DNA of 64,000 nt from Gordonia bronchialis DSM 43247 (GCF_000024785.1 NC_013441.1:2480001-2544000); one strand, 5' to 3'; counted from the first letter of the stretch, positions 8,175 to 20,720 are shown. A program made the numbers and translations. Notes: a model not told the origin generated them from the letters alone.

Positions 8175-11100
8175 TGCCACGTCGTACCGACCTCTCCCAC
8201 GTCCTGGTCATCGGCTCCGGTCCGATCGTGATCGGACAGGCCTGCGAGTTCGACTACTCGGGCACCCAGGCCTGCCGCGTCCTGAAGGCCGAGGGCCTGC
8301 GCGTCAGCCTGGTGAATTCCAATCCGGCGACGATCATGACCGACCCGGAGTTCGCCGACGCCACCTACATCGAGCCGATCACCGCCGAATACGTGGAGAA
8401 GGTGATCGAGGCCGAACGCGACGCCGGTCACCCGATCGACGCGGTGCTGGCCACCCTGGGTGGCCAGACCGCTCTGAACACCGCTGTCGCCCTGCATGAT
8501 CGGGGTTCGCTCGAGAAGTACGGCATCGAGCTGATCGGCGCCGACTTCGACGCCATCCAGCGCGGCGAGGACCGGCAGATGTTCAAGGACATCGTCGCGA
8601 AGGTCGGCGGCGAAAGCGCCCGCTCGCGGGTGTGCCACACCATGGACGAGGTGCGCGACACCGTCGCCGAACTCGGCTTCCCGGTGGTGGTCCGGCCGTC
8701 GTTCACCATGGGTGGCCTCGGCTCCGGAATGGCCTACGACGACGCCGATCTCGAGCGCATCGCCGGCGGGGGCCTGGCCGCGTCGCCGACCGCGAACGTG
8801 CTCATCGAGGAGTCGATCCTGGGCTGGAAGGAATACGAGCTCGAGCTGATGCGCGACAACCGCGACAACGTGGTGGTCGTCTGCTCCATCGAGAACGTCG
8901 ACCCGGTGGGCGTGCACACCGGCGACTCGGTGACCGTCGCCCCGGCGATGACGCTGACCGACCGCGAATACCAGATCATGCGTGATCTCTCGATCGCCAT
9001 CCTGCGCGAGGTCGGCGTGGACACCGGTGGCTGCAACATCCAGTTCGCACAGGATCCGCGCGACGGCCGGCTCGTCGTCATCGAGATGAATCCGCGCGTG
9101 TCGCGGTCGTCGGCATTGGCCTCCAAGGCAACGGGTTTCCCGATCGCCAAGATCGCCGCGAAACTCGCCATCGGCTACAGCCTCGACGAGATCGTCAACG
9201 ACATCACGAAAGAGACGCCGGCCTGCTTCGAGCCGACGCTGGACTACGTCGTCGTCAAGGCACCGCGGTTCGCCTTCGAGAAGTTCCCCGGCGCCGACGA
9301 CACGCTGACCACCACCATGAAGTCGGTGGGGGAGGCGATGAGCCTGGGCCGCAGCTTCGCCGAGGCGCTCGGCAAGGTGATGCGGTCACTAGAGACCAAG
9401 GCCGCCGGCTTCTGGACCGAACCGGGCCGGCCCGATCCGTCGTCGGTCGACCTGCCCGCGTTGATCGACGAGCTCCGCACGCCGCGCGACGGCCGGCTCT
9501 ACGGCCTGATGCTCGCCCTCGAGGCCGGTGCCACCATCGAGCAGCTCTACGAGGCCACCGCGATCGACCCGTGGTTCCTCGCCGAGATCGGTGGGGTCGC
9601 CGCACTCGGTGCGCAGATCCGCGACGCCGACCGGCTCGACGAGTCGCTGCTGCGTGAAGCGAAGAGCACCGGGTTCTCCGACCGGCAGATCGCCGCGCTG
9701 CGAAGTGATTTCGACGACGAGGAGGCCGTCCGCGAGTTCCGGGTGGGCCTCGGGGTGCGCCCGGTCTACAAGACCGTGGACACCTGTGCCGCGGAGTTCG
9801 AGGCCCGCACGCCCTACCACTACTCGACCTACGAACTCGATCCCGCCGCGACCACCGAGGTGGCGCCGCAGACCGAACGGGAGAAGGTCCTGATCCTCGG
9901 GTCGGGCCCCAACCGCATCGGGCAGGGCATCGAATTCGACTACTCGTGTGTGCATGCCGCCCTGACACTCTCCGACGCCGGTTACGAGACGGTGATGGTC
10001 AACTGCAACCCGGAGACCGTCTCCACCGACTACGACACCGCCGACCGGCTGTACTTCGAGCCGCTCACCTTCGAGGACGTGCTCGAGGTGTACTACGCCG
10101 AATCGCGGTCGGGCCGGGTCGCCGGCGTGATCGTCCAACTCGGCGGCCAGACGCCGCTCGGCCTGGCGCATCGGCTGCAGTCGGCGGGCGTGCCGATCGT
10201 CGGTACCTCGCCCGCGGCCATCGACCTGGCCGAGGACCGCGGCGAGTTCGGCAAGGTGCTCACCGCCGCCGGACTCCCCGCACCGGCCTTCGGCACCGCC
10301 ACCAGCTTCGACGAGGCGCGCGACACCGCCGCCCGGATCGGCTACCCGGTGCTGGTGCGACCCTCCTACGTCCTCGGCGGACGCGGCATGGAGATCGTCT
10401 ACGACGAGGACTCGCTGGCCGATTACATCTCGCGCGCAACCGAACTCACCCCGGATCATCCGGTGCTGGTGGACCGGTTCCTCGAGGACGCGGTCGAGAT
10501 CGACGTGGATGCCCTGTGCGACGGTGACGAGGTCTACATCGGCGGCGTGATGGAACACATCGAGGAGGCCGGTATCCACTCCGGTGACTCCGCGTGCGCA
10601 CTGCCGCCGGTGACGCTGGGCCGGGCGGATCTGGCGATGGTGCGCGAGTCCACCGAGGCACTGGCCAAGGGGATCGGCGTGCGCGGACTGCTGAACGTGC
10701 AGTACGCACTCAAGGACGACATCCTCTACGTCCTCGAGGCCAATCCGCGCGCGAGCCGCACCGTGCCGTTCGTGTCCAAGGCGACCGCGGTGCAGCTGGC
10801 GAAGGCGTGTGCCCGGGTGATGCTCGGTGAGTCGATCGCCGACCTGCGGGCCACCGGGTTGTTGCCGGCGCAGGGGGACGGCGGGGAGGCACCGGCGCAC
10901 GCGCCGATCTCGGTCAAGGAGGCGGTCCTGCCGTTCAACCGGTTCCGCCGTCACGACGGCACCGGCGTTGACTCGTTGCTCTCCCCGGAGATGAAATCGA
11001 CCGGTGAGGTGATGGGCATAGACGCCGACTTCGGCCGGGCGTTCGCCAAGTCGCAGACCGGCGCCTACGGGTCGCTGCCCACCTCGGGAGCGATCTTCGT

Positions 11101-11506
11101 CAGCGTCGCCAACAAGGACAAGCGGGCGCTGCTGTTCCCGGTCAAGCATCTCGCCGACCTCGGATTCACCATCCTGGCCACCGAGGGGACCGCGGATGTG
11201 TTGCGGCGCAACGGTATCGATGCCACCACGGTGCGCAAACACTTCGAGTCCGGGCCGGGGGAGACCAACATTGTGGACACCATCCGGGCCGGCGAGGTCG
11301 GCATGGTGATCAACACGCCCTATGGCAACTCCGGCCCTCGCGTGGACGGATACGAGATCCGCAGCGCCGCAGTGTCGGTGGGCATCCCGTGCATCACCAC
11401 GGTGCAGGGTGCGAGTGCCGCGGTGCAGGGCATCGAGGCCGCCATCCGCGGCCAGATGGGTGTGTCCTCGCTGCAGGAACGTCACCGGGCCCTGGTCGGC
11501 GGATGA
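8174..11506 (+). CDS. carB: carbamoyl-phosphate synthase, large subunit
   Basis: The 1110-residue synthetase carries two homologous ATP-grasp halves. The first (about residues 1-400) starts at [20 protein letters not shown] and the second (about 560-940) at [20 protein letters not shown]. Each uses one ATP, first for bicarbonate and then for carbamate. An oligomerisation domain lies between them, and a C-terminal MGS-like allosteric domain (about 960-1110) ends with [20 protein letters not shown]. It begins at the last base of carA and its stop overlaps the pyrF ATG, so the three are coupled. Confidence 0.98.
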   Translation: MPRRTDLSHVLVIGSGPIVIGQACEFDYSGTQACRVLKAEGLRVSLVNSNPATIMTDPEFADATYIEPITAEYVEKVIEAERDAGHPIDAVLATLGGQTALNTAVALHDRGSLEKYGIELIGADFDAIQRGEDRQMFKDIVAKVGGESARSRVCHTMDEVRDTVAELGFPVVVRPSFTMGGLGSGMAYDDADLERIAGGGLAASPTANVLIEESILGWKEYELELMRDNRDNVVVVCSIENVDPVGVHTGDSVTVAPAMTLTDREYQIMRDLSIAILREVGVDTGGCNIQFAQDPRDGRLVVIEMNPRVSRSSALASKATGFPIAKIAAKLAIGYSLDEIVNDITKETPACFEPTLDYVVVKAPRFAFEKFPGADDTLTTTMKSVGEAMSLGRSFAEALGKVMRSLETKAAGFWTEPGRPDPSSVDLPALIDELRTPRDGRLYGLMLALEAGATIEQLYEATAIDPWFLAEIGGVAALGAQIRDADRLDESLLREAKSTGFSDRQIAALRSDFDDEEAVREFRVGLGVRPVYKTVDTCAAEFEARTPYHYSTYELDPAATTEVAPQTEREKVLILGSGPNRIGQGIEFDYSCVHAALTLSDAGYETVMVNCNPETVSTDYDTADRLYFEPLTFEDVLEVYYAESRSGRVAGVIVQLGGQTPLGLAHRLQSAGVPIVGTSPAAIDLAEDRGEFGKVLTAAGLPAPAFGTATSFDEARDTAARIGYPVLVRPSYVLGGRGMEIVYDEDSLADYISRATELTPDHPVLVDRFLEDAVEIDVDALCDGDEVYIGGVMEHIEEAGIHSGDSACALPPVTLGRADLAMVRESTEALAKGIGVRGLLNVQYALKDDILYVLEANPRASRTVPFVSKATAVQLAKACARVMLGESIADLRATGLLPAQGDGGEAPAHAPISVKEAVLPFNRFRRHDGTGVDSLLSPEMKSTGEVMGIDADFGRAFAKSQTGAYGSLPTSGAIFVSVANKDKRALLFPVKHLADLGFTILATEGTADVLRRNGIDATTVRKHFESGPGETNIVDTIRAGEVGMVINTPYGNSGPRVDGYEIRSAAVSVGIPCITTVQGASAAVQGIEAAIRGQMGVSSLQERHRALVGG

Positions 11507-12333
11507 GCGCAGGCTTCGCCGAACGCTACCGCCGCGCCGTGGACACCCGGGGCCGGCTGTGCGCGGGTATCGATCCCCACGCCGCCCTGCTGGAGGCGTG
11601 GGGACTGCCGGTGTCCGTCGACGGTCTGCGGCGATTCGCCGAGACCTGCACCGAGGCACTGGGTCCGGTGGCTGCGGTGATCAAACCGCAGGTCGCTTTC
11701 TTCGAGGCGTTCGGTTCGGCGGGGCTCGCCGTGCTCGAGGACACCATCGCCGGATGTCGGGACGCCGGTGCACTCGTTCTCGCCGACGCGAAACGCGGTG
11801 ACATCGGTTCCACCATGGCGGCCTACACCCGGGCCTGGCTCGACGACGCGTCGCCGCTGTGCGCGGATGCGGTGACCGCGTCGCCCTATCTCGGCTTCGA
11901 GTCGCTGCGGCCCGCCTACGACGTCGCCCACCGCACCGGCCGGGCGGTGTTCGTCCTGGCCCGGACATCGAATCCGGAAGGGGCACAACTCCAGACGGCG
12001 ACCACCGGTGCGGGTCGCTCGGTGGCGCAGATGATCGTCGACGCGGCCGCGGCCGAGAACGCCGACGGCGCCGCGACCGCGGGTGTGGTGGTGGGCGCCA
12101 CGCGCGAGCACGGACTCGACCTCGCTGCGCTCAACGGACCGATCCTCGCGCCGGGGCTCGGCGCCCAGGGGGCAACGGCCGACGCGCTGCCGGCCGTCTT
12201 CGCCGACGCGGACCCCCGGTGGCTGCTGCCGGCGAGTTCCCGCGGCGTGTTGCGCGCCGGGCCGGACGCGGCGGCGTTGCGCGCGGCCTGCGAACAGACC
12301 ATCGCCGAGGTCGAGTCGGCACTCCAATCCTGA
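11503..12333 (+). CDS. pyrF: orotidine 5'-phosphate decarboxylase, type 2
   Basis: The enzyme makes UMP from OMP, ending the pathway. The 276-residue sequence has the long-form (mycobacterial, type 2) signature [16 protein letters not shown] with the catalytic Asp-Lys-Asp set, plus CAGIDPH at the N-terminus and PGLGAQGAT for phosphate binding. ATG 11503 overlaps the carB TGA (ATGA); the longer open frame upstream lies inside carB and is not needed. This is the last gene of the pyr operon; a separate promoter follows for the two-component genes. Confidence 0.96.
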   Translation: MSAGFAERYRRAVDTRGRLCAGIDPHAALLEAWGLPVSVDGLRRFAETCTEALGPVAAVIKPQVAFFEAFGSAGLAVLEDTIAGCRDAGALVLADAKRGDIGSTMAAYTRAWLDDASPLCADAVTASPYLGFESLRPAYDVAHRTGRAVFVLARTSNPEGAQLQTATTGAGRSVAQMIVDAAAAENADGAATAGVVVGATREHGLDLAALNGPILAPGLGAQGATADALPAVFADADPRWLLPASSRGVLRAGPDAAALRAACEQTIAEVESALQS

Positions 12334-12368
12334 ACGCGCAACGGCCCATCGGTGCCGGGCGCCGGGGA

Positions 12369-12374
12369 TAGACT
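12369..12374 (+). promoter_or_regulatory. -10 hexamer TAGACT, leaderless promoter of the response regulator
   Basis: TAGACT ends 6 bases before the GTG at 12381, and no ribosome binding site is present between them, so a leaderless transcript is likely. No convincing -35 element is seen about 17 bases upstream. Confidence 0.5.
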
Positions 12375-12380
12375 CGGCGG

Positions 12381-13019
12381 GTGGCGAACCCCCTGGTGAC
12401 CGTCGTCGTCGACGACCACCCGTTCTTCCGCGACGGGATCGCGCGCGGACTCACGCTCAGCGGCCGGGTGTCGGTGATCGGGGAGGCCGGCGACGGCCGC
12501 GCGGCGCTGGACCTGATCCGCGAGGTCACTCCCGACGTTGCCGTCGTCGACTATCAGATGCCGCAGATGACCGGCGCCGATGTGGCCCACGCCGTCACCC
12601 GCGACGGCCTGTCCACGCGGGTGCTGCTGCTGTCGGCCGTCACCGATGCGCCGATCGTCTTCGAAGCCCTGCAACGGGGCGCGAGCGGGTATCTGTCCAA
12701 GGACGCCGACCGCGACACCATCGTCGGCGCGGTGCTGCGGGTCGCCAAGGGAGACACGGTGGTGCCGCCCGAACTGGCGGGCGGTCTGGTCGATCAGATC
12801 CGGGCACACACCACCACGGGTTCACCGGCGCTGAGTGAACGCGAACACCAGGTTCTGGTCGGTTTCGCGCAGGGACGCTCGATCCCGCAGCTGGCCGCGG
12901 AGCTGTTCATCGGGGCATCGACGGTCAAAACCCATACGCAGCGGCTGTACGAGAAGCTCGGCGTCTCGGATCGGGCGGCGGCGGTCGCCGAGGGTATCCG
13001 GCGCGGACTGATCGACTGA
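12381..13019 (+). CDS. NarL/FixJ-type response regulator
   Basis: The 212-residue regulator has a receiver domain with the acidic pair Asp11-Asp12, phosphoacceptor Asp57 (VVDYQMP) and Lys107 (YLSKDAD). A LuxR-type helix-turn-helix follows (LSEREHQVLVGFAQGRSIPQ through STVKTHTQRLYEKLGV, about residues 145-195). It would be phosphorylated by the sensor encoded 4 bp downstream and regulate unknown targets. The GTG at 12381 is supported by the TAGACT hexamer 6 bases upstream. If the partner kinase is truly broken, this regulator is an orphan. Confidence 0.92.
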   Translation: MANPLVTVVVDDHPFFRDGIARGLTLSGRVSVIGEAGDGRAALDLIREVTPDVAVVDYQMPQMTGADVAHAVTRDGLSTRVLLLSAVTDAPIVFEALQRGASGYLSKDADRDTIVGAVLRVAKGDTVVPPELAGGLVDQIRAHTTTGSPALSEREHQVLVGFAQGRSIPQLAAELFIGASTVKTHTQRLYEKLGVSDRAAAVAEGIRRGLID

Positions 13020-13023
13020 TCGG

Positions 13024-14315
13024 ATGCCTGGCGATGGGCGGTCCGGTCACCTCGGGGCGGACTCGGCGACGGAACTGCGGGAGATCACGGCACCGGGTCC
13101 GGTGCGATCGATCCTCGTCGATCACGCCCTGCGCGGGTTGCGCATCCAGGTGTTGCTGCGGGTGATCCTGGCCGCCTTCGTGGCCGCCGTCGTCGCGTTC
13201 GACCCGCCCGCGGGCTACCTGACCGCCACCTGGATCGTGACCGGCGCCTATCTCGCCTGGTCGGCGCTCACCGTGGTTCTCGCGGTGCGGGGCGACGAGA
13301 CCACCGTCCGCCTGCTGTGGCTGGCCGCGTTCGGTGACCTCGTCGCGCTCACCGCCGTTGCGATACTCGCGAGCCGTTCCGACGCGATCAGCTGGACCTC
13401 GGACGTGCTGCTCACCGGCTTCGCCGTGATTCCGATGATCGCCGCGACGCAGCTGCGGCCGTGGGTCTGCGCGGTGATCGCGGTACCGACGGTGATCGTC
13501 TTCTTCCTGGCGAGTGCCGCGGCCCGCCCGCAAACGGGGAGCCCTGGTCGTCGGTGGTGCTGCACACCGGGGTGATCGCGACACTCGGTCTCGGTAGCGT
13601 GCTGCTCTCGCGTCTACAGCGCTCCCGGGTGGCCACCATCGGGTCGCTGGCCGCCGACCGGTCGCGTCTGCTCGCCGAGACGCTGCGGATCGAGGATCGG
13701 GAGCGGCGCGACCTCGCCGAATCCCTGCACGACGGCGCGATGCAGTATGTGCTCGCCGCCCGCCACGCGCTTGCCGACGTGCGCCGCGGCGACGATCCGG
13801 AGGCTCTCGCGCGTCTCGATGCGGCGCTGACCGAATCCGGCCGGATGCTGCGCTCCACGCTCACCACCCTCAATCCCGCCGTCCTCGATCACCACGGCCT
13901 CGGGGTGGCCCTGACAGAACTCGGGGCATCGGCCGTCGGGCAACACGGACCGCGGGTGGCCGTCGACACCGCGGGCTGGGTGGGGGACACACCGACGCCG
14001 GTGGACGCGTTGCTGTACGCAACCGCACGCGAACTCCTCGCCAACGTGCTCAAACACGCACACGCCGAGCGAGTGGAGATGACCGCCGAATACACCGGCG
14101 GTCAGGCGCGGCTGGTGGTGCTCGACGAAGGCACCGGCTTCACCGAGGACGATGCGCTGCGCATCCCCGAACGGCTGGCACAGGGCCATCTGGGGCTGGC
14201 CTCACGACGGGTCCGACTGGAGGCGGCGGGCGGTTCGCTGACCGTCGGAGCCCGGCCGGGCGGCGGCACGGTGGCCGTCGCGACCGTGCCGTTACGGCTC
14301 GACGCGGCCGGTTGA
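13024..14315 (+). pseudogene. NarL-family sensor histidine kinase, frameshifted
   Basis: The first part (13024 to about 13530) encodes five likely transmembrane helices, for example VLLRVILAAFVAAVVAF and WVCAVIAVPTVIVFFLASAAA. The frame then runs into a stop at 13573-13575. In the next frame, from about 13535, the protein continues NGEPWSSVVLHTGVIATLGL, then the HisKA_3 box RRDLAESLHDGAMQYVLAA with the phosphoacceptor His, the N box ELLANVLKHAHAE, the G1 box DEGTGF and the G2 region GHLGLASRRV. A single missing base in the GC-rich run at about 13521-13535 would restore one protein of about 430 residues. It may be a real mutation or a sequencing error. Confidence 0.8.
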
Positions 14316-14697
14316 CCTGCGCACGAGACCGCGCGGCCGGCGAGCCCACCGGCGGTTTGGCGGGCCGCGACACACCGACGCACCGGGATGAGTCTGGGAA
14401 AGAATGCCCACAGCTCCTCCGTCACTCGCGTCACACACGTGTCGGGCGCCAGGTGTCGCGCAATGACCAGGAAATACCCCGTGAGCTGCACAGATCGTGG
14501 TCCGAGGAGGATCTGCCCCAGACACGGCGAGGTGGCAACGTACAGCATGGGAATCGCGCACCCGAGCAGGGGTCGTACTCGAATTGCCTGCTCACGTTGG
14601 GTACGGTCGACCACGCGTCCGCGATTTACCGCGGCCAAGCGGGTCACATGTTCGTGTGGCCCAGCAGACTGATCGAAGAACGAAATACGGAGGAACC
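14316..14697 (+). other. non-coding region upstream of mihF
   Basis: This 382-bp stretch shows no frame with coding character that I recognise. The frame of mihF stays open back to 14497, but conservation of known mIHF proteins begins at the GTG at 14698. It should hold the mihF promoter; TTACCG (14623-14628) and TACAGC (14541-14546) are weak -10 candidates. I see no known structured RNA in it. Confidence 0.5.
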
Positions 14698-15008
14698 GTG
14701 GCCCTTCCCCAGTTGACAGACGAGCAGCGCGCCGCCGCCTTGGAGAAGGCTGCTGCCGCTCGGCGGGCCCGCGCCGAGCTCAAGGAGCGCCTCAAGCGCG
14801 GTGGCACCGACCTGAAGCAGGTGCTCAAGGATGCCGAGAACGACGAGATCCTGGGCAAGATGAAGGTCTCCGCACTGCTGGAAGCCCTGCCGAAGGTCGG
14901 CAAGGTGAAGGCGCAGGAGATCATGACCGAGCTGGAGATCGCCCCGACCCGCCGTCTGCGCGGCCTGGGCGACCGTCAGCGCAAGGCGCTGCTCGAGAAG
15001 TTCAGCTC

Positions 15009-15012
<4 letters not shown>
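14698..15012 (+). CDS. mihF: mycobacterial-type integration host factor (mIHF)
   Basis: This 104-residue nucleoid-associated protein binds and bends DNA and, in mycobacteria, is essential and supports L5 phage integration. The sequence is almost canonical: [20 protein letters not shown], a basic helix ([10 protein letters not shown]), then the helix-two-turn-helix part [20 protein letters not shown] and [18 protein letters not shown]. The GTG at 14698 is preceded by ACGGAGGAACC; longer upstream starts are rejected because conservation and the SD begin here. Its TGA overlaps a candidate CTG start of gmk. Confidence 0.95.
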
Positions 15013-16033
<1,021 letters not shown>

Positions 16034-16048
16034 AGCCACCGCGTCGCG

Positions 16049-17308
16049 ATGAGCAATTCGGCCAGACCACGTCGGCGCATCCTCGTCGGAGTCGGCGGCG
16101 GTATCGCCGCCTACAAGGTGTGCTCGGTCATCCGGCATTTCACCGAGGCCGGACACGAGGTGCGTGTGGTACCCACCGAGGCCGCGCTGAGATTCGTCGG
16201 CGCCGCGACCTTCGAGGCACTGTCCGGTCATCCGGTCAGCACCGACGTCTTCGACGACGTCGACCAGGTCGCGCATGTGAGGCTCGGTCAGGGAGCCGAT
16301 CTGGTGGTCGTCGCCCCGGCCACCGCCGATCTGATGGCCCGCGCCGCCTCCGGTCGCGCCGACGACCTGCTCACCGCGTCTCTGCTGACCGTGCGATGTC
16401 CGGTCCTGTTCGTGCCGGCGATGCACACCGAGATGTGGGATCACCCGGCCACCGCGGCCAACGTCGCGACCCTGCGTGCCCACGGCGCCACCGTGATGAC
16501 GCCGGCCTCGGGCCGGCTCACCGGAACCGACTCGGGACCGGGCCGGCTACCCGATCCGCAGGAGATCTCGCTGATCGGTGAACTCCTCCTCGAACGCCCC
16601 GATGCCCTGCCGTATGACCTCGCGGGTGTGCGTGTCGTCATCAGTGCGGGCGGAACCCGCGAACCACTCGACCCGGTGCGGTTCCTGGGCAATCACAGTT
16701 CCGGCAAGCAGGGCTTCGCGCTCGCGCGGGCCGCGGCCCAGCGCGGAGCCACGGTCACGGTGGTGGCCGGTTCCACCGCCGATCCCGGCGATCCCGCCGG
16801 TGTGGAGATCGTGCGGGTGGCCACCGCCGAACAGCTCGCGGTGGAGATGACCAAACGCTCCGCGGAATCCGATGTGGTGATCATGGCCGCGGCGGTCGCC
16901 GATTTCCGGCCGGTCGCGGTCGCCGACGCCAAGATCAAGAAGGGCCAGGACGGGCCCGCTCCGATCGAGCTCACCACCAACCCGGACATCCTGCGCGGAC
17001 TGGTCGAGAGCCGGATGGCCGGCCAGATCCCGGCGGAGACGGTGATCGTGGGCTTTGCCGCCGAGACCGGCGACGAGACCGGCGGGGTCCTCGACCACGG
17101 ACGCGCCAAACTCGCCCGCAAGGGCTGCGACCTGCTGGTGGTGAACGCCGTCGGCGACGGCAAGGCCTTCGGTACCGAAGACAACACGGGTTGGCTGTTG
17201 TCCGCCAACGGCGCCGAGACCGCGTTGCCGCTGGGTTCCAAAACCCTCATGTCGAGCCGAATACTTGACGAAGTGCGTGCCCTGGTGCCTGATGGTCGGG
17301 GTGCGTGA
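16049..17308 (+). CDS. coaBC: bifunctional phosphopantothenoylcysteine decarboxylase / synthetase
   Basis: The 419-residue protein carries two steps of coenzyme A synthesis. The N-terminal FMN-dependent CoaC half (about residues 1-190) shows VGVGGGIAAYKVCSVIRHF, the catalytic-His region, and PAMHTEMWDHPATAANVATL. The C-terminal CTP-dependent CoaB half (about 195-419) starts at GVRVVISAGGTREPLDPVRF and includes MAAAVADFRP and NPDIL. An imperfect GC hairpin (about 17298-17326) spanning its stop may act as a terminator before metK. Confidence 0.97.
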   Translation: MSNSARPRRRILVGVGGGIAAYKVCSVIRHFTEAGHEVRVVPTEAALRFVGAATFEALSGHPVSTDVFDDVDQVAHVRLGQGADLVVVAPATADLMARAASGRADDLLTASLLTVRCPVLFVPAMHTEMWDHPATAANVATLRAHGATVMTPASGRLTGTDSGPGRLPDPQEISLIGELLLERPDALPYDLAGVRVVISAGGTREPLDPVRFLGNHSSGKQGFALARAAAQRGATVTVVAGSTADPGDPAGVEIVRVATAEQLAVEMTKRSAESDVVIMAAAVADFRPVAVADAKIKKGQDGPAPIELTTNPDILRGLVESRMAGQIPAETVIVGFAAETGDETGGVLDHGRAKLARKGCDLLVVNAVGDGKAFGTEDNTGWLLSANGAETALPLGSKTLMSSRILDEVRALVPDGRGA

Positions 17309-17460
17309 CCCGCACCGCACGCCCCGTCGTCGGGTGTGTGTAGTTTGGAACGCACTCACGTCGGCATCCCCGGGGGACGAGCGGTCACTGCCGGACACAG
17401 ACGTGTCCAGCTGACCCTCCCGCCGACCGACACCGTCACGACTTGTCTTGAGAGGACCAG
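17309..17460 (+). promoter_or_regulatory. metK promoter and leader region
   Basis: TAGTTT at 17341-17346 is a reasonable -10 hexamer, which would leave a leader of about 105 bases before the metK ATG. The leader contains a small hairpin, GGACAC (17393-17398) with GTGTCC (17403-17408), and ends in an SD-like GAGAGGA. I looked for the conserved cores of SAM riboswitches and did not find them. Confidence 0.4.
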
Positions 17461-18672
17461 ATGACCACCTCCGCGTCACGTCTGTTCACCAGCGAATCCG
17501 TCACCGAGGGACACCCCGACAAGATCTGTGACGCGATCAGCGACTCGGTGCTCGATGCGATCCTGACCGAGGACCCCAAGGCACGCGTCGCGGTGGAGAC
17601 TCTCGTCACCACCGGCCAGGTACACGTCGCCGGTGAGGTGACCACGACGGCCTATGTCGACATCCCGGGCATCGTCCGGCAGAAGATCCTCGAGATCGGC
17701 TACGACTCGTCGACCAAGGGATTCGACGGCGCGTCCTGCGGCGTGAACGTCGCGATCGGCGCGCAGTCGCCCGACATCGCCGGGGGCGTGTTCAACTCGC
17801 ACGAGAGCCGCAGTGGGATCTCCGAGGACGAGATCGACAGCCAGGGTGCCGGTGACCAGGGCCTGATGTTCGGTTTCGCGACCAACGAGACCCCGGAACT
17901 GATGCCACTGCCGATCGCGCTCGCACATCGCCTGTCGCGCAAGCTGACCGAGGTCCGCAAGTCCGGCGTCCTGCCGTACCTGCGGCCGGACGGCAAGACC
18001 CAGGTGACCATCGAATACGACGGTGACAAGCCGGTGCGCCTGGACACCGTGGTCCTCTCGACGCAGCATGCCGCCGACATCGACCTGGAGAACATGCTGA
18101 CCCCGGACATCCGCACCGAGGTCGTCGAGGCGGTGCTCGCCGATCTCGAGGTGGCGACCCTGGACACCTCCGGCTACCGGCTGCTGGTGAACCCGACCGG
18201 CAAGTTCGTGCTGGGCGGACCGATGGGCGATGCCGGGCTGACCGGTCGCAAGATCATCGTCGACACCTACGGCGGCATGGCCCGCCACGGTGGCGGCGCC
18301 TTCTCCGGCAAGGATCCGTCGAAGGTGGACCGGTCGGCGGCGTATGCGATGCGCTGGGTGGCCAAGAACGCCGTCGCCGCAGGTCTCGCCGACCGCATCG
18401 AGGTGCAGGTGGCCTACGCGATCGGTAAGGCCGCCCCGGTCGGCCTGTTCGTCGAGACCTTCGGCACCGAGAAGGTCGACCCGGCTGTTATCGAACGCGT
18501 CATCTCGGAGAACTTCGATCTGCGTCCGCTCGCGATCATCCGCGATCTGGACCTGCTGCGCCCGATCTACGCACCGACTGCCGCCTACGGTCACTTCGGC
18601 CGCACCGACATCGATCTGCCGTGGGAGCGTACGGACCGCGCCGAGAAGTTGCGCGCCGCAGCGGGCCTCTGA
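17461..18672 (+). CDS. metK: S-adenosylmethionine synthetase
   Basis: The 403-residue enzyme joins methionine and ATP to give SAM. Family signatures are [20 protein letters not shown] at the N-terminus, [15 protein letters not shown] for ATP binding, and [19 protein letters not shown]. The ATG at 17461 follows TTGAGAGGACCAG. It is the first gene after coaBC and its stop overlaps a CTG that may start priA. The window's methyltransferase and RsmB are among the many users of its product. Confidence 0.98.
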   Translation: MTTSASRLFTSESVTEGHPDKICDAISDSVLDAILTEDPKARVAVETLVTTGQVHVAGEVTTTAYVDIPGIVRQKILEIGYDSSTKGFDGASCGVNVAIGAQSPDIAGGVFNSHESRSGISEDEIDSQGAGDQGLMFGFATNETPELMPLPIALAHRLSRKLTEVRKSGVLPYLRPDGKTQVTIEYDGDKPVRLDTVVLSTQHAADIDLENMLTPDIRTEVVEAVLADLEVATLDTSGYRLLVNPTGKFVLGGPMGDAGLTGRKIIVDTYGGMARHGGGAFSGKDPSKVDRSAAYAMRWVAKNAVAAGLADRIEVQVAYAIGKAAPVGLFVETFGTEKVDPAVIERVISENFDLRPLAIIRDLDLLRPIYAPTAAYGHFGRTDIDLPWERTDRAEKLRAAAGL

Positions 18673-20720
18673 CCGACACCACGCCGTCGCCGGCGGGGTC
18701 CACCTCGCGGGCCCCGAAGACGGTCGGCCGCAAGGGTTCCCGTGTTCCGGCCACCTCGCGGCCGGTGGCGCAGGTGCTGCCGCTGCTCGGACTGACCCAC
18801 CTCGATCGACCCTTCGACTACCTCGTCGACACCGAGCAGGATGCGACGGCACTGCCGGGTGTGCGGGTGCGCGTCCGCTTCGCCGGACGCCTCGTCGACG
18901 GAATCCTGCTCGACCGCATCGACGAGAGTGAGCATCCGGGCAAACTCGGCTGGCTCGATCGCGTGGTCTCCGCCGAACCCGTCCTCGGTCCCGAACTGGC
19001 CGCGTTGTGCCGGGCGGTCGCCGACCGGTATGCGGGCACCATGGGCGACGTCATCCGCCTCGCGGTCCCGCCTCGCCACGCCCGCACCGAGAAAGAGGAG
19101 ACCCCGGCGCCGACGAGCGTCGTCGTCGCGCCCGACCGGGCCGGCTGGCGCACGTATCGGTCGGCCGACGGTTTCCTGGACTCCCTGAGCGCCGCCCATC
19201 CCCGCGCCGCCTGGCAGGCGGTACCCGGTGAGGACTGGCCGCGCCGCCTTGCCGAGCTGGCTGCGACGGTGGTGGCCGCGGGCCGGGGCGCGATCATCGT
19301 CGTACCCGATCAACGGGACCTCGATCGGGTGTCGGCGGCGTGTGAACCGCTCCTCGGTGACCGGTGTGTGACGCTGTCCGCCGGGCTGGGTCCCACGGCG
19401 CGCTACCGGCGGTGGCTCGCCGTGCGTCGGGGCGCCGCGACGGTGGTCCTGGGCACCCGCAGTGCGATCTTTGCCCCCGTCGCCGAGTTGGGGCTGGTCG
19501 TGGTCTGGGACGACGGTGACGACAGTCTCGCCGAACCCCGTGCGCCCTACCCGCATCCCCGTGAGGTCGGCGTGCTGCGCGCACATCAGGAGCAGTGCGC
19601 CCTGGTGATCGGTGGTTTCGCCCGCACGGCGGAGGCGCAGGCACTGGTGGCCGCGGGCTGGGCGCACGATCTCGTCGCCGACCGGCAGGTGGTCCGGACG
19701 CGCAGCCCTCACGTGCAGGCCATCACCGACGACGACGCTCAGGTCGCCCGGGATCCGCAGGCCCGCTCGGCACGGATCCCCGCCGTCGCGTTCGACGCCG
19801 CCCGGGCCGCGCTCGCCGCGGACACACCGGTGATCTTCAGCGTGCCCCGGCGCGGCTACATCCCGTCGCTGGCCTGCACCCGCTGCCGTGAGCATGTGCG
19901 GTGCCGGGCCTGCCATGGCCCGCTCCAGCTCGACGGCAGCCACCTGAGCTGCCGGTGGTGTGGCCGCGCCGAACCCTCGTTCCGCTGTCCGGCTTGCGGC
20001 GGGACCGCGGTCCGGGCGCTGGTGACCGGTGCGCGGCGCACCGCGGAAGAACTCGGCCGCGCTTTCGCCGGGGTGCCGGTGGTGACCAGCGGCGGGTCGA
20101 CCATCATCGACGACATCCCGGCCGGTGCACGGGTGGTGGTCGCGACGCCGGGTGCCGAGCCGGTGGCCCCCGACGGATACGGGGCTGCGGTCATCCTCGA
20201 CACCTGGGCACAGCTCGACCGTGCCGACCTGCGGGCCGGTGAGTACGCGGTACGCCGGTGGATGGCGATCGGCGGTCAGGTCCGCCCCCACGGTGACGGC
20301 GGCCGGCTCGTCATCGTCGCCGACTCGTCGTTGCCGCCGGTGCAGGCGCTGATCCGGTGGGACCCGGTCGGCTTCGCCGAGACCGAACTCGCCGAACGCG
20401 CCGAACTGGGTTTCCCGCCCGCGGTGACGATGGCCTCGGTGGACGGCGATCGGCAACTCATCACCGAGTTCGCCGAGCACCTCGACCTGCCGCCCGAGGG
20501 CGACGTACTGGGCCCGGTGCCGCTGCCGCCGGGGGTCCGGCCGCCCGCCGGCTCCGACCGCGAGGACCTCGACGCCGAGGTGGACCGTCTGCTGGTGCGG
20601 GTTCCGCGACGGGACGGCCGGCTGCTGGCCGATGCGCTCGTCACCGCTCAGGCACGCCGCAACACCCGTCACGAGACCGGGCCGATCCGGGTACAGATCG
20701 ATCCGCCTACGATCGGATGA
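18669..20720 (+). CDS. priA: PriA-like primosomal protein N' lacking helicase motifs
   Basis: Members recognise stalled forks and restart replication. The N-terminal DNA-binding domain ([17 protein letters not shown]) and the eight-cysteine zinc region from [10 protein letters not shown] to RCPACGG (about 19876-20004) are conserved. The ATPase core is degenerate: no GxGKT loop is present where it should precede [10 protein letters not shown], and the DEAH box reads VWDDGDDS. This loss is known in actinobacterial PriA. The start is unclear. CTG at 18669 overlaps the metK stop (CTGA) and gives 683 residues; the first ordinary in-frame start inside the gene is GTG at 18765 (MAQVLPLLG), which also keeps the domain. 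Confidence 0.88.
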   Translation: MTDTTPSPAGSTSRAPKTVGRKGSRVPATSRPVAQVLPLLGLTHLDRPFDYLVDTEQDATALPGVRVRVRFAGRLVDGILLDRIDESEHPGKLGWLDRVVSAEPVLGPELAALCRAVADRYAGTMGDVIRLAVPPRHARTEKEETPAPTSVVVAPDRAGWRTYRSADGFLDSLSAAHPRAAWQAVPGEDWPRRLAELAATVVAAGRGAIIVVPDQRDLDRVSAACEPLLGDRCVTLSAGLGPTARYRRWLAVRRGAATVVLGTRSAIFAPVAELGLVVVWDDGDDSLAEPRAPYPHPREVGVLRAHQEQCALVIGGFARTAEAQALVAAGWAHDLVADRQVVRTRSPHVQAITDDDAQVARDPQARSARIPAVAFDAARAALAADTPVIFSVPRRGYIPSLACTRCREHVRCRACHGPLQLDGSHLSCRWCGRAEPSFRCPACGGTAVRALVTGARRTAEELGRAFAGVPVVTSGGSTIIDDIPAGARVVVATPGAEPVAPDGYGAAVILDTWAQLDRADLRAGEYAVRRWMAIGGQVRPHGDGGRLVIVADSSLPPVQALIRWDPVGFAETELAERAELGFPPAVTMASVDGDRQLITEFAEHLDLPPEGDVLGPVPLPPGVRPPAGSDREDLDAEVDRLLVRVPRRDGRLLADALVTAQARRNTRHETGPIRVQIDPPTIG

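Noticed and set aside
9389..11659. Long minus-strand open frame (over 750 codons) opposite carB
   Set aside because: It is antisense to a fully conserved gene, has no recognisable domains and reflects high third-position GC. Similar mirrors occur opposite priA, rsmB and ppc.
14497..14697. N-terminal extension of mihF from an upstream start
   Set aside because: The frame is open but the conserved protein and the SD (GGAGGAACC) begin at 14698.
17309..17460. SAM riboswitch before metK
   Set aside because: The leader has only a small hairpin and lacks the conserved core sequences of known SAM riboswitch classes.
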